A stretch of DNA of 7,824 nt, taken from contig SLNM01000111.1 of NCBI GenBank assembly GCA_007133055.1, forward strand, positions 1 to 7,824, given 5' to 3'. The stretch's first letter is position 1; the number at the start of each line of letters is the position of its first letter. A program made the translations under genes and the position numbers. The notes under the pieces were generated by a model. That model was not told the DNA's origin. It was given only the letters and a program-made list of their open reading frames with translations, and searched no databases. Positions 1 through 5,921 of this stretch are shown in pieces. The stretch comes from Lentisphaeria bacterium. GTDB taxonomy: Bacteria; Verrucomicrobiota; Lentisphaeria; Oligosphaerales; PUNB01.

Positions 1-47
1 TCGGTTCAGGGGCAAGCCCGATGGTAGCGGCGACACAGCACGATGTG

Positions 48-67
48 CCGCCCCTTTGGGGCTATAG
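48..67. repeat. GC-rich palindromic repeat, copy 1
   Basis: A 20-nt element, CCGCCCCTTTGGGGCTATAG, built on a GCCCC-TTT-GGGGC hairpin core. The identical 20 nt recur at 421-440, and the hairpin core recurs at 345-361. Both full copies follow a similar 'acgatg..gccg' lead-in, so the duplicated unit is slightly longer than the core. There is no T-run after it, so it does not look like a terminator. It resembles dispersed intergenic palindromes I recall from PVC-type genomes; function unknown. Confidence 0.75.
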
Positions 68-81
68 CGCTTGCCGCATCA

Positions 82-243
82 GATCAGACAGATCAGACAG
101 ATCAGACAGATCGGACGGATCAGACAGATCAGACGGATCGGACAGATCAGACGGATCGGACGGATCGGACGGATCGGACGGATCGGACGGATCGGACGGA
201 TCGGACGGATCGGACGGATCGGACGGATCGGACGGATCAAACA
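82..243. repeat. 9-bp minisatellite, 18 units (GATCRGACR)
   Basis: Eighteen head-to-tail 9-bp units, the last degenerate. The units form a gradient: GATCAGACA dominates the left end (82-108), mixed forms GATCAGACG and GATCGGACA lie in the middle (about 109-153), and nine uniform GATCGGACG units fill 154-234, ending in a GATCAAACA unit at 235-243. The uniform right half suggests recent slippage expansion and the left half older, diverged units. Every unit contains GATC, a Dam-type methylation and mismatch-repair recognition site. Because 9 is a multiple of 3, several frames stay open through it and encode Ser-Asp-Arg/Gly or Asp-Arg-Thr tripeptides. I do not regard these as genes. Confidence 0.95.
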
Positions 244-344
244 ACGGCACCTGCGCCACCACGGGGTTCATCCCCGTGGAGCGAGTGTTGTCCTGGCGGA
301 GCCAGTTTGGCAATGCCCGCCGTGCTTTTTCCTGCAAGATTGAA

Positions 345-361
345 GTGCCCCTTTGGGGCAC
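345..361. repeat. GC-rich palindromic repeat, core copy
   Basis: A perfect hairpin, GTGCCCC-TTT-GGGGCAC (7-bp arms, 3-nt loop). It shares the GCCCCTTTGGGGC core with 48-67 and 421-440, but here the arms extend as GT/AC instead of running into CTATAG. No U-tract follows on either strand, so a terminator role is not supported. Confidence 0.7.
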
Positions 362-380
362 AATCTTTCTCTTATTCCTA

Positions 381-409
381 CCCAGGGTTGCGCTGCGCTT
401 AACCCTGGG
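381..409. repeat. Imperfect-loop hairpin CCCAGGGTT/AACCCTGGG
   Basis: A perfect 9-bp inverted repeat (381-389 with 401-409) with an 11-nt GC-rich loop. It sits just left of the second full GCCCCTTTGGGGC palindrome and probably belongs to the same composite repeat. I recall similar 'ccagggttgcgctgcgc' hairpins next to such palindromes in PVC-type intergenic DNA. No terminator-like T-tract follows. Confidence 0.65.
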
Positions 410-420
410 CTACGATGATG

Positions 421-440
421 CCGCCCCTTTGGGGCTATAG
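421..440. repeat. GC-rich palindromic repeat, copy 2
   Basis: Exact 20-nt duplicate of 48-67, in the same orientation, 373 bp downstream. The two full copies bracket the minisatellite and the 345-361 and 381-409 hairpins. Confidence 0.75.
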
Positions 441-450
441 TATGCCATTC

Positions 451-480
451 TTCGCGTGTTTCGCATATTTCGCGGTTAAA
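451..480 (-). repeat. 9-bp-period GCGAA triplet repeat, inverted copy
   Basis: Three consecutive 9-mers on the plus strand: TTCGCGTGT, TTCGCATAT, TTCGCGGTT, followed by an A-run. Read on the minus strand they are AACCGCGAA, ATATGCGAA, ACACGCGAA. The units AACCGCGAA and ATATGCGAA occur again, with ATAGGCGAA between them, at 5922-5948 on the plus strand. The two loci are therefore opposite-orientation members of one modular repeat family. Function unknown. Confidence 0.75.
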
Positions 481-485
481 AAAAC

Positions 486-548
486 ATGGCCGCTCACCTG
501 ACCACTTCCGAAGTGGTCAGGTCGGGGACGACCGTATTACCGACGGTT
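486..548. repeat. 63-bp hairpin module, copy 1
   Basis: First copy of a 63-bp direct repeat whose second copy is at 599-661 (55 of 63 positions identical by eye). It contains a perfect 12-bp stem, 496-507 (ACCTGACCACTT) with 511-522 and a 3-nt loop, then a second small stem GTCG-GGGA-CGAC (521-532). Six of the eight differences between copies fall in the 7-nt loop region, while the arms ACCTGACCAC/GTGGTCAGGT are unchanged. That pattern suggests the folded or palindromic form matters. No reading frame or T-run explains it. Confidence 0.8.
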
Positions 549-561
549 TGCAGCGGCTCCA

Positions 562-588
562 TTTTTGTGACTTTTTGTGTTTTTTGTG
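562..588. repeat. TTTTTGTG triplet, 9-10-bp period
   Basis: The 8-mer TTTTTGTG occurs three times in succession, at 562, 572 and 581, just left of the second hairpin module. It has the same three-unit, 9-10-bp-period design as the GCGAA triplets and the CACTGAT triplet elsewhere in the window. Function unknown. Confidence 0.65.
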
Positions 589-598
589 GCTATAAAAT

Positions 599-661
599 AT
601 GGCCGCTCACCTGACCACCTTTCGTGTGGTCAGGTCGGGGACGACCGTATTACCACCGGTT
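599..661. repeat. 63-bp hairpin module, copy 2
   Basis: Second copy of the 486-548 module, 113 bp downstream in the same orientation. The arms ACCTGACCAC (609-618) and GTGGTCAGGT (626-635) are identical to copy 1, while the loop (619-625) is almost entirely different. Its right end (637-665) is repeated once more at 677-705. Confidence 0.8.
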
Positions 662-676
662 CGCGATTGCACGGCC

Positions 677-705
677 GGGGACGACCGTGTTACCGGCGGT
701 TCGCG
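677..705. repeat. Hairpin module, third partial copy
   Basis: A 29-nt segment starting GGGGACGACCGT and ending CGGTTCGCG, matching 637-665 at 26 of 29 positions with an offset of exactly 40 bp. It lacks the CTGACCAC stem-loop, so only the right part of the module was amplified here. Confidence 0.7.
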
Positions 706-718
706 GCAGTTGAGCGGA

Positions 719-746
719 TTGACTTTCGCGACGGCAACGGTAGATT
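719..746 (+). promoter_or_regulatory. Possible sigma-70-type promoter for the serpin gene
   Basis: TTGACT at 719-724 and TAGATT at 741-746 are separated by 16 bp, matching the -35/-10 consensus at five and four of six positions. Transcription would begin about 90 nt before the serpin start codon. A more A/T-like TATATT at 750-755 is too far from TTGACT to pair with it. The call rests on consensus matching only. Confidence 0.35.
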
Positions 747-831
747 GCTTATATTGATTCAAAAAGCAGCTCGCTCCGGCAGAAATACCGATACCGCTGC
801 GAAAAACAGTTAACTTGAACCATGGAAACGA

Positions 832-837
832 AAGGAG
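832..837 (+). promoter_or_regulatory. Ribosome binding site deciding the serpin start
   Basis: AAGGAG lies 7 nt upstream of the ATG at 845. The frame stays open to a TTG at 815, but that codon has no Shine-Dalgarno sequence and would put ten polar residues before the signal peptide. ATG 845 is therefore preferred. Confidence 0.8.
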
Positions 838-844
838 CACAACC

Positions 845-2089
845 ATGTCAACCCACAAATTGATCAGCGTGATCGTCGCAGTCACAACCCTGGGCTGGGG
901 CGTGCAAGGCCTTGCTCTTCAACCCGAAACCGAGCCGGAGTCGGCCGCGCAAAAACTGGTCGAAGACAACAATCAGTTTGCCTTCAACCTTTATCGGCAA
1001 CTGGCGGCCGACGAGCCAGGCAACCTGTTCTTTTCGCCCTACTCCATTTCAACCGCCTTTGCCATGACCTATGCGGGCGCCCGCAACGAGACCGCCAGGC
1101 AAATGGCTGAGGCCATGGTCTTCAACCTGCCCGACCGGCAACTGCACCAGGCCTTCGAAGCCTCGACCGAAAGGATTCAGGAAATCCAGGCCGGCGGCGA
1201 AGTCGAGCTGAGCGTGGCCAATGCGCTCTGGCCGCAGCAGGACTATCCGTTCCTCGAAACCTACCTCAGTTTAATCGAGGAACATTATGGCGCCAGGGTC
1301 ACCGCCCTCGACTATGTCAGCGCGGCGGAAGCCGCCCGCCAAACTATCAACCAATGGGTCGAGGAGCAAACCCGCGACCGCATCCAGAACCTGATCCCGG
1401 CCGGCGTACTGACCCCGCTCACCCGCATGGTTCTGGTCAACGCCATCTACTTCAAGGGCGACTGGAAACTTCAGTTCGCGACCGAGCAAACCCGGGACGC
1501 CCCGTTTTATCCAACCCCCGAGCAGACCGTGCAGGTGCCGATGATGTATCAGAAGGCTCATTTCAGGTACGCCGCCCTGGAGCGTCTGCAACTGCTCGAA
1601 CTGCCCTATCGCGGCGACCAACTGTCGATGCTGATTCTACTGCCCAAACCAGAGGTGGAGCTGACGCAATTGGAAGCCGAGATCAATGCCGAGAGCATAG
1701 CCGCCTGGCATCGGCAGAGCCGCCCGCGCGAGGTGAATGTGTTCCTGCCGCGCTTCAAAACCACCTCCAGCCTGCAACTGAACCAGCCGCTGATCGCAAT
1801 GGGCATGCGAGATGCCTTCAATGCAAGCAAGGCCGATTTTTCAGGGATGGACGGTCGTCCCGACTCGCTTTATATCAGCGCCGTGCTGCACAAGGCTTTC
1901 ATCGAGGTCAACGAGGAAGGCAGCGAAGCGGCCGCCGCCACCGCCGTCATTGTCGCCACTCGCGCCGTGACTGAACCGCCCCCCGAGTTCCGTGCCGACC
2001 GTCCGTTCCTGTTCATGATCCGGGAGAACCACAGCGGCGCCATTCTTTTCCTCGGGCGCCTGCAAGCCCCGTCCTCGCAAGAGGAATAG
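845..2089 (+). CDS. Secreted serpin (serine protease inhibitor)
   Basis: A 414-residue serpin, a suicide inhibitor that traps a serine (sometimes cysteine) protease after cleavage of its reactive-centre loop. Residues 1-24 look like a Sec signal peptide: basic MSTHK, a hydrophobic stretch, and a likely cleavage near GLA-LQ. There is no lipobox Cys, so a periplasmic or secreted soluble protein is expected. Family landmarks: N60-LFFSP near helix B, NAIYFKGDW at 199-207, the hinge EEGSEAAAATA at 357-367, and the signature FRADRPFLFMI at 382-392. The small residues at P14-P8 of the hinge are typical of inhibitory serpins. Counting 17 residues from the hinge Glu, as in alpha-1-antitrypsin, puts P1 at Arg373 and P1' at Ala374, which implies a trypsin-like target. 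The stretch after P1 is about three residues longer than in alpha-1-antitrypsin. The gene stands alone, downstream of the repeat island and convergent with clpX (28 nt apart). Family is certain; target and location are inferred. Confidence 0.96.
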   Translation: MSTHKLISVIVAVTTLGWGVQGLALQPETEPESAAQKLVEDNNQFAFNLYRQLAADEPGNLFFSPYSISTAFAMTYAGARNETARQMAEAMVFNLPDRQLHQAFEASTERIQEIQAGGEVELSVANALWPQQDYPFLETYLSLIEEHYGARVTALDYVSAAEAARQTINQWVEEQTRDRIQNLIPAGVLTPLTRMVLVNAIYFKGDWKLQFATEQTRDAPFYPTPEQTVQVPMMYQKAHFRYAALERLQLLELPYRGDQLSMLILLPKPEVELTQLEAEINAESIAAWHRQSRPREVNVFLPRFKTTSSLQLNQPLIAMGMRDAFNASKADFSGMDGRPDSLYISAVLHKAFIEVNEEGSEAAAATAVIVATRAVTEPPPEFRADRPFLFMIRENHSGAILFLGRLQAPSSQEE

Positions 2090-2109
2090 AAGCGGCATTG
2101 GCACTGACC

Positions 2110-2129
2110 CGCCTTGATCAGGCGCTTTT
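2110..2129 (+). terminator. Weak possible terminator of the serpin gene
   Basis: A 5-bp stem CGCCT/AGGCG (2110-2114 with 2120-2124, 5-nt loop) followed by CTTTT. It overlaps the last codons of the convergent clpX. The stem is short and the T-run minimal, so this is marginal; no stronger candidate exists between the two genes. Confidence 0.25.
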
Positions 2130-3452
2130 GCGCTGCGGTTTTGCGCTCTTGCTTTTCAGCTCCAGCCGCGGCGGAACCTTCCCTTTGACGGCGGCTTCGT
2201 TAATGATGCATTTGGCGACATCCTGGCGCGAGGGCACTTCGTACATGACGTTTACCATCAGGCTTTCCAGGATAGCCCTCAAGGCGCGGGCGCCGGTGCC
2301 TCGTTTTTTTGCGGCCCGAGCCAGTTCCCGCAGTGCTCCCTCGGTGAAATGCAGCTCCGAGCCCTCGATCGCGAACAGGGTCTGATACTGCTTGATCAGG
2401 GAGTTGCGCGGTTCGGTCAGGACCTGGATCAAGTTATCCTCGGTCAGCTCGGTCAGGGGGGCAACCACTGGCAGACGACCGACAAATTCCGGGATCAGGC
2501 CGAACTTAAGCAAGTCCTCAGGCTCGGCCAGTTCCAGAATATCCGCCCCCTCCAGCATGGTCGCCCGTTCCTCGACCGAATCGGTGTGCCCGGAAAATCC
2601 CAGAACCCGTTTGCCAAGCCGGCGCCGCACACTCTGATCCAGGCCGACAAAGGCGCCTGCGCAGATGAAAAGGATGTTGGTGGTGTCGATCTGCAAATAT
2701 TCCTGCTGCGGATGCTTGCGGCCGCCTTTGGGCGGCACGTTGGCAATGCTGCCTTCGAGTATTTTCAGCAAAGCCTGCTGAACACCCTCGCCGGATACAT
2801 CGCGGGTGATCGAGACATTCTCCGTGCGCCGTGCGATCTTGTCGATTTCGTCAACATAGATAATACCCACCTGCGCCCGGCCAATGTCATCGTCAACCGA
2901 TTGAATCAGACGCAGCAGGATGTTTTCCACATCCTCCCCGACATATCCGGCCTCGGTAAGAGTGGTGGCGTCAGTCAAAGCGAAGGGGACATCGAGCATT
3001 TGCGCCAGGGTGCGGGCCAGCAGGGTTTTGCCGCAGCCGGTCGGGCCAATCATCAGCACGTTGCTTTTCTCTATTTCCACCTCACGATGCAGACTGCCGC
3101 CCTGGCGGATATGCTGAATGCGCTTGTAGTGGTTGTGAACCGCCACCGACAGTATTTTTTTCACTCGTTCCTGCCCTACCACGTACTGGTCAAGATGTTT
3201 CTTGATTTCATTGGGCCGGGGCACTTTCAGGTGCGGAATCGGGTGCGGCGCCCGCGAGTCCGTTTTATTTCCCCCGGCTTTACGTCCGCCCGGCGCGGAT
3301 CGTTCGCCGCGCACCATCTGCTGGCATACCTCGATGCAGTCAGCGCAGATATTGACATCGTCCGGGCCGGTCACCATCGGCGGCGCCTCCAGGCTGCCCC
3401 GCCCGCAGAACGAACAATGGGCGAAACCGTTTTTGTCATTTCTTCTCGACAT
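2118..3452 (-). CDS. clpX: ATP-dependent Clp protease unfoldase subunit ClpX
   Basis: A 444-residue AAA+ unfoldase that recognises tagged substrates, unfolds them with ATP and feeds them into ClpP in the cytoplasm. The N-terminal zinc-binding domain has C13-x2-C16 and C36-x2-C39. The AAA+ module shows Walker A GPTGCGKT (136-143), pore loop GYVGED (169-174), Walker B IIYVDEID (197-204), an RKH loop (245-247), the arginine finger in EFVGRLP (R326) and sensor 2 GARALR (R389). The ClpP-docking tripeptide is LGF (284-286), where E. coli has IGF. The length is slightly above the E. coli protein, mostly from a Gly/Arg/Lys-rich linker (about 50-75) and a basic tail. The start is ATG 3452 with AAGGAG 12 nt upstream, a rather long spacing. 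It follows clpP on the same strand after 135 nt that contain a hairpin and a repeat remnant, so separate or attenuated expression is possible. Confidence 0.98.
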   Translation of the reverse strand: MSRRNDKNGFAHCSFCGRGSLEAPPMVTGPDDVNICADCIEVCQQMVRGERSAPGGRKAGGNKTDSRAPHPIPHLKVPRPNEIKKHLDQYVVGQERVKKILSVAVHNHYKRIQHIRQGGSLHREVEIEKSNVLMIGPTGCGKTLLARTLAQMLDVPFALTDATTLTEAGYVGEDVENILLRLIQSVDDDIGRAQVGIIYVDEIDKIARRTENVSITRDVSGEGVQQALLKILEGSIANVPPKGGRKHPQQEYLQIDTTNILFICAGAFVGLDQSVRRRLGKRVLGFSGHTDSVEERATMLEGADILELAEPEDLLKFGLIPEFVGRLPVVAPLTELTEDNLIQVLTEPRNSLIKQYQTLFAIEGSELHFTEGALRELARAAKKRGTGARALRAILESLMVNVMYEVPSRQDVAKCIINEAAVKGKVPPRLELKSKSAKPQRKSA

Positions 3453-3482
3453 ACTTGCAACTTACTCCTTAATATTTTCCTT

Positions 3483-3498
3483 AGGGCATTACGAAATA
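3483..3498 (-). promoter_or_regulatory. Shared leader motif upstream of clpX
   Basis: On the plus strand AGGGCATTACGAAATA; the clpP leader at 4264-4279 reads AGGGAATTGCGAAATA, 14 of 16 identical in the same orientation relative to the gene. The gap to the start codon is 30 nt here and 28 nt at clpP. It could be a common regulatory site. It also overlaps a remnant of the GCGAA repeat (ATAGGCGAA at 3496-3504, also present at 5931-5939), so shared repeat ancestry is the rival explanation. Confidence 0.4.
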
Positions 3499-3520
3499 GG
3501 CGAATCGAGAGCCAATCGTA

Positions 3521-3541
3521 GGTCGACTATCTGAGTCGACC
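3521..3541. promoter_or_regulatory. Perfect hairpin between clpP and clpX
   Basis: Perfect 8-bp inverted repeat GGTCGACT/AGTCGACC with a 5-nt loop, 46 nt after the clpP stop and about 68 nt before the clpX start. No T-run follows on the minus strand, so an intrinsic terminator is unlikely. An operator, an RNA processing site or a stabiliser of the clpP transcript 3' end would all fit. Confidence 0.5.
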
Positions 3542-3587
3542 ATTGGGCCGGACGGACCTCGCAGCAGATGGCCATGAATTATTCAGC

Positions 3588-4235
3588 CTAGGCTTTGCCG
3601 CCTTTTTTCCGGGTCGTCTGCTTTTCCTGGGCGGGCCGTTCCTTGTGAATCAGCACCTGATCAACCAGGCCGTAGTATCTGGCATCTTCGGCGGACATGA
3701 AACGGTCGCGGTCGGTGTCTCTGGCGACCACCTCCAATTTCTGGCCGGTGTGCTGGGCAAGAATGCGATTTAGATTGTCCCGAGTACGTAGGATTTCCTG
3801 GGCATGAATACTAATGTCGCTGGCTGTCCCTTCGGTGCCGCCCCACGGCTGATGAATCATAATTCTGGCGTTGGGCAGGGCGAAACGCTTGCCCGGCGTG
3901 CCCGCCGCCAATAGAATCGCCCCCATGCTCGCCGCCTGTCCCACGCAATAGGTCCAAATTTCACATTGCAGCATTTGCATGGTATCATAGATTGCCAGTC
4001 CGGCACTGACGGCGCCGCCAGGGCTGTTGACGTAGAATTCGATGTGTTTTTTCGGGTCCTCCGACTGCAAGTATAGCAGCTCGGCCACAATCAGGTTGGC
4101 AATGTGATCGTCGACCGGTGTGCCCAGAAGCACGATGCGGTCCTTGAGCAGCCGGGAGTATATGTCGTAGCCCCGCTCGCCGTGCGCGGTCTGCTCGACG
4201 ACCATCGGTACATAAGCTTGTGATTTGGTCTGCAT
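3588..4235 (-). CDS. clpP: ATP-dependent Clp protease proteolytic subunit ClpP
   Basis: A 215-residue serine peptidase that forms the double-ring proteolytic chamber used by ClpX and, if present, ClpA or ClpC. The catalytic triad is S103 in GQAASMGA, H128 in MIHQP and D177 in RDTDRDRF; the spacings of 25 and 49 residues equal those of E. coli ClpP. The oxyanion-region motif NSPGG is at 70-74. Aligning VPMVVEQT with the E. coli mature N-terminus leaves only about six residues (MQTKSQ) as propeptide, against 14 in E. coli. The C-terminus after about residue 198 is a short Lys/Arg-rich extension. The start is ATG 4235 with TAGGAGA centred about 10 nt upstream. The gene lies between tig (113 nt upstream) and clpX, the usual order for this cluster. 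Confidence 0.98.
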   Translation of the reverse strand: MQTKSQAYVPMVVEQTAHGERGYDIYSRLLKDRIVLLGTPVDDHIANLIVAELLYLQSEDPKKHIEFYVNSPGGAVSAGLAIYDTMQMLQCEIWTYCVGQAASMGAILLAAGTPGKRFALPNARIMIHQPWGGTEGTASDISIHAQEILRTRDNLNRILAQHTGQKLEVVARDTDRDRFMSAEDARYYGLVDQVLIHKERPAQEKQTTRKKGGKA

Positions 4236-4263
4236 TTTATTAATCTCCTAAGTGTGTTGTTTC

Positions 4264-4279
4264 AGGGAATTGCGAAATA
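4264..4279 (-). promoter_or_regulatory. Shared leader motif upstream of clpP
   Basis: Partner of the motif at 3483-3498 (14 of 16 identical). It lies 28 nt before the clpP start, inside an A/T-rich leader. I could not place a convincing -35/-10 pair in this leader, so the motif may be a promoter element for an alternative sigma factor, a protein-binding site or a repeat remnant. Confidence 0.4.
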
Positions 4280-4348
4280 CATAAATTTTAACCTTTTCGC
4301 ATAACCTCTGGCTAGAGCCCGCCCATGGGACAACTGTGATCAAAAGTA

Positions 4349-5677
4349 TTATTCGGCCTGGTCATTCTCCTCGCCGGCCAGGCGAATGCGCAACATATCC
4401 AAAGCTTTGTTGTTCCGAATTTCATCGAACAATTCGGCCATCCGCCCGCTTTCCTGAAGCTGCGACAAAAGTTTTTTGGCGGGAACACGGTGTCGTCGGC
4501 TGAGTGCTTCGATCACATCGCTCACTTCATTCTGTTCAATCCTGACATTCTCCTTGTCCGCAATGCGTCGCAGGATGTAGTTGCGTCGCAAATAACGTCG
4601 GGCCGCCGTCTCGGCCTGCTGACGAATTTCCTCCTGCTTCTCCTTCAATGCCTCCTCGGACTCGGAGCGTGCGCGCTCTTCGTAGATTTGCCGCATGATA
4701 CTATAGGTTTCCCCCGCCAGCACCATGGGAGGCACTGGAAAATCGACGGCGTCAAGCAGGGCGGCAACAATCTGCTGCCGCTGCCGCTCCTGTTTCTCCT
4801 GCTTCGCCCGCTGCTCCAGGTTAACCCGCACTTTCTGCCGGACATCGTCGGCGCTCTCGGCGCCGAACTCACGCGCCGCCTCGTCGGTCAGCTCCGGAAC
4901 GTTCGGCCCCTGCACCTCATGCACTTCGACCTCGTAGGGGAGAGTGCGGCCAGCCAGGCTTTTCTCAAAAAAGTCCTCGGGGAATTCGACTTTGATTTCT
5001 TTCTTTTCCCCGGCTTCGGCGCCAAGCAGCGACTGACTGATTCCCGGCAGCATTTCCGGCTCCCGCAGAGCCAGCCAGCCATTTTCGTTGCACAGTATGA
5101 ACTTGGCCGCCTCGGGCATTTCTTCCTGCTCGGCCGGGTCCAGGACGGCCCGGTAGCTGGCCTTGAGCAAATCATCGGCCTCGGCCGGCCGCTCCACCTT
5201 CTCGAAAGTTGTGCGACCGCGCATGATCTGTTCAATCGTACTCTCCACCTCCTCATCCTCGATCTGGCCGCCGTCGTCCGCCAGCGCAATGCCGCTGTAA
5301 TCCGGCAACTCGAATTCCGGCGGCGTATCGAATTCGGCGACGAAGGAGAAGGCCCGGCCCCGCTCGGTCTGAAGCTCCTCTCGCTCCGGAATTTGCGGAT
5401 AGGTCTCCGGTTTCAAGCCCTCCTGGTCAAGTGCTTTGACGAGCATGTCCTGCAACAGCGTTTCCGTGCTCCGGGCCTGAATTTTTTTCCCGTATTGTTT
5501 GCGCAGCAAGTTGGTGGGAGCTTTGCCGGGACGAAAGCCGGGCAGTTTAACCTGCTCTAAAAACTCCTGCTCCACGCGGTCGAACACTTCATCCACCTGC
5601 TCCCTGGGAACCTCCACGGTCAGCCTGACGTGGCAGGGAGCGGTCTCTTCGCGGGCAATCTGCAGAGATTCTTCCAC
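4349..5677 (-). CDS. tig: Trigger factor (ribosome-associated chaperone)
   Basis: A 442-residue trigger factor that docks at the ribosomal exit tunnel, shields nascent chains and has a prolyl isomerase domain. The N-terminal domain contains the ribosome-docking signature GFRPGK at 47-52. A divergent FKBP-like domain follows (about 150-255, including LPGISQSLLGAEAGE and VEFPEDF). Then comes the long, charged, helical C-terminal chaperone domain, rich in Glu/Lys/Arg. I chose GTG 5677 as start: it has AAGGA nine nt upstream and gives a normal length. The frame extends 19 codons further to a TTG at 5734, but those residues (Cys/Pro-rich) match nothing in the family and have no Shine-Dalgarno. Several residues of a classical FKBP pocket are hard to recognise, so isomerase activity may be weak. 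It heads the tig-clpP-clpX series and probably has its own promoter at 5763-5791. Confidence 0.95.
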   Translation of the reverse strand: MEESLQIAREETAPCHVRLTVEVPREQVDEVFDRVEQEFLEQVKLPGFRPGKAPTNLLRKQYGKKIQARSTETLLQDMLVKALDQEGLKPETYPQIPEREELQTERGRAFSFVAEFDTPPEFELPDYSGIALADDGGQIEDEEVESTIEQIMRGRTTFEKVERPAEADDLLKASYRAVLDPAEQEEMPEAAKFILCNENGWLALREPEMLPGISQSLLGAEAGEKKEIKVEFPEDFFEKSLAGRTLPYEVEVHEVQGPNVPELTDEAAREFGAESADDVRQKVRVNLEQRAKQEKQERQRQQIVAALLDAVDFPVPPMVLAGETYSIMRQIYEERARSESEEALKEKQEEIRQQAETAARRYLRRNYILRRIADKENVRIEQNEVSDVIEALSRRHRVPAKKLLSQLQESGRMAELFDEIRNNKALDMLRIRLAGEENDQAE

Positions 5678-5686
5678 TATCTTAAT

Positions 5687-5691
5687 TCCTT
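5687..5691 (-). promoter_or_regulatory. Ribosome binding site deciding the tig start (GTG)
   Basis: AAGGA on the minus strand, nine nt before GTG 5677. This is the only Shine-Dalgarno-like sequence near the 5' end of the frame and it supports the non-ATG start. Confidence 0.7.
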
Positions 5692-5762
5692 TTCCGATTG
5701 AACAGGCATGGGGGCAAACTGGGTTGAAGCACAAAAAAGATTATTTTTGCGAGTCAAAATTT

Positions 5763-5791
5763 ACTATAATGGCTGAAACATCATTTTTCCA
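5763..5791 (-). promoter_or_regulatory. Probable tig promoter
   Basis: On the minus strand, TGGAAA (5791-5786) and TATAGT (5768-5763) are 17 bp apart. The -10 matches five of six consensus bases and the -35 four of six. Transcription would start near 5756, giving an untranslated leader of roughly 80 nt. The plus strand carries a perfect TATAAT overlapping the same spot (5765-5770) but lacks a usable -35. Confidence 0.45.
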
Positions 5792-5883
5792 GAGAATTAA
5801 AGCAGGCAGGTCTCGGACGGTAAGTTCAACGGTAGTAGCCCGCCGGGTCCCGATGCCCGCGGACAGAGGGACTGGTTTTCAAC

Positions 5884-5913
5884 CACTGATAAACACTGAT
5901 GCACACAGATGGG
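5884..5913. repeat. 10-bp-period CACTGAT triplet
   Basis: Three consecutive 10-mers, CACTGATAAA, CACTGATGCA and CACAGATGGG, directly left of the GCGAA triplet. I recall this sequence style, often adjacent to the GCGAA units, as common intergenic DNA in PVC-type and related environmental genomes, where it is sometimes mis-translated as short hypothetical proteins. Function unknown. Confidence 0.65.
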
Positions 5914-5921
5914 ACCAGTTT

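Noticed and set aside
82..243. CRISPR array
   Set aside because: Units are 9 bp with no spacers, and no cas genes are present.
21..440. Open frame of 139 codons through the minisatellite, with an AGGGG-like sequence 8 nt before its ATG
   Set aside because: The protein is translated repeat (Ser-Asp-Arg/Gly) plus translated palindromes. Several other frames are open too because the unit is 9 bp, so openness carries no coding signal.
345..440. Intrinsic terminators formed by the GC-rich hairpins
   Set aside because: No T-run follows the stems on either strand and no gene ends nearby inside the window.
2349..3521. 390-codon plus-strand open frame opposite clpX
   Set aside because: It is an antisense shadow of clpX, whose zinc-finger and AAA+ motifs are unmistakable; the opposite-strand product resembles nothing.
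4490..5560. 356-codon plus-strand open frame opposite tig
   Set aside because: Shadow of the trigger factor gene, produced by GC-rich codon use.
5735..5757. TTGACT at 5757-5752 on the minus strand as the tig -35 box
   Set aside because: No acceptable -10 lies 15-19 bp downstream; the TGGAAA/TATAGT pair is better.
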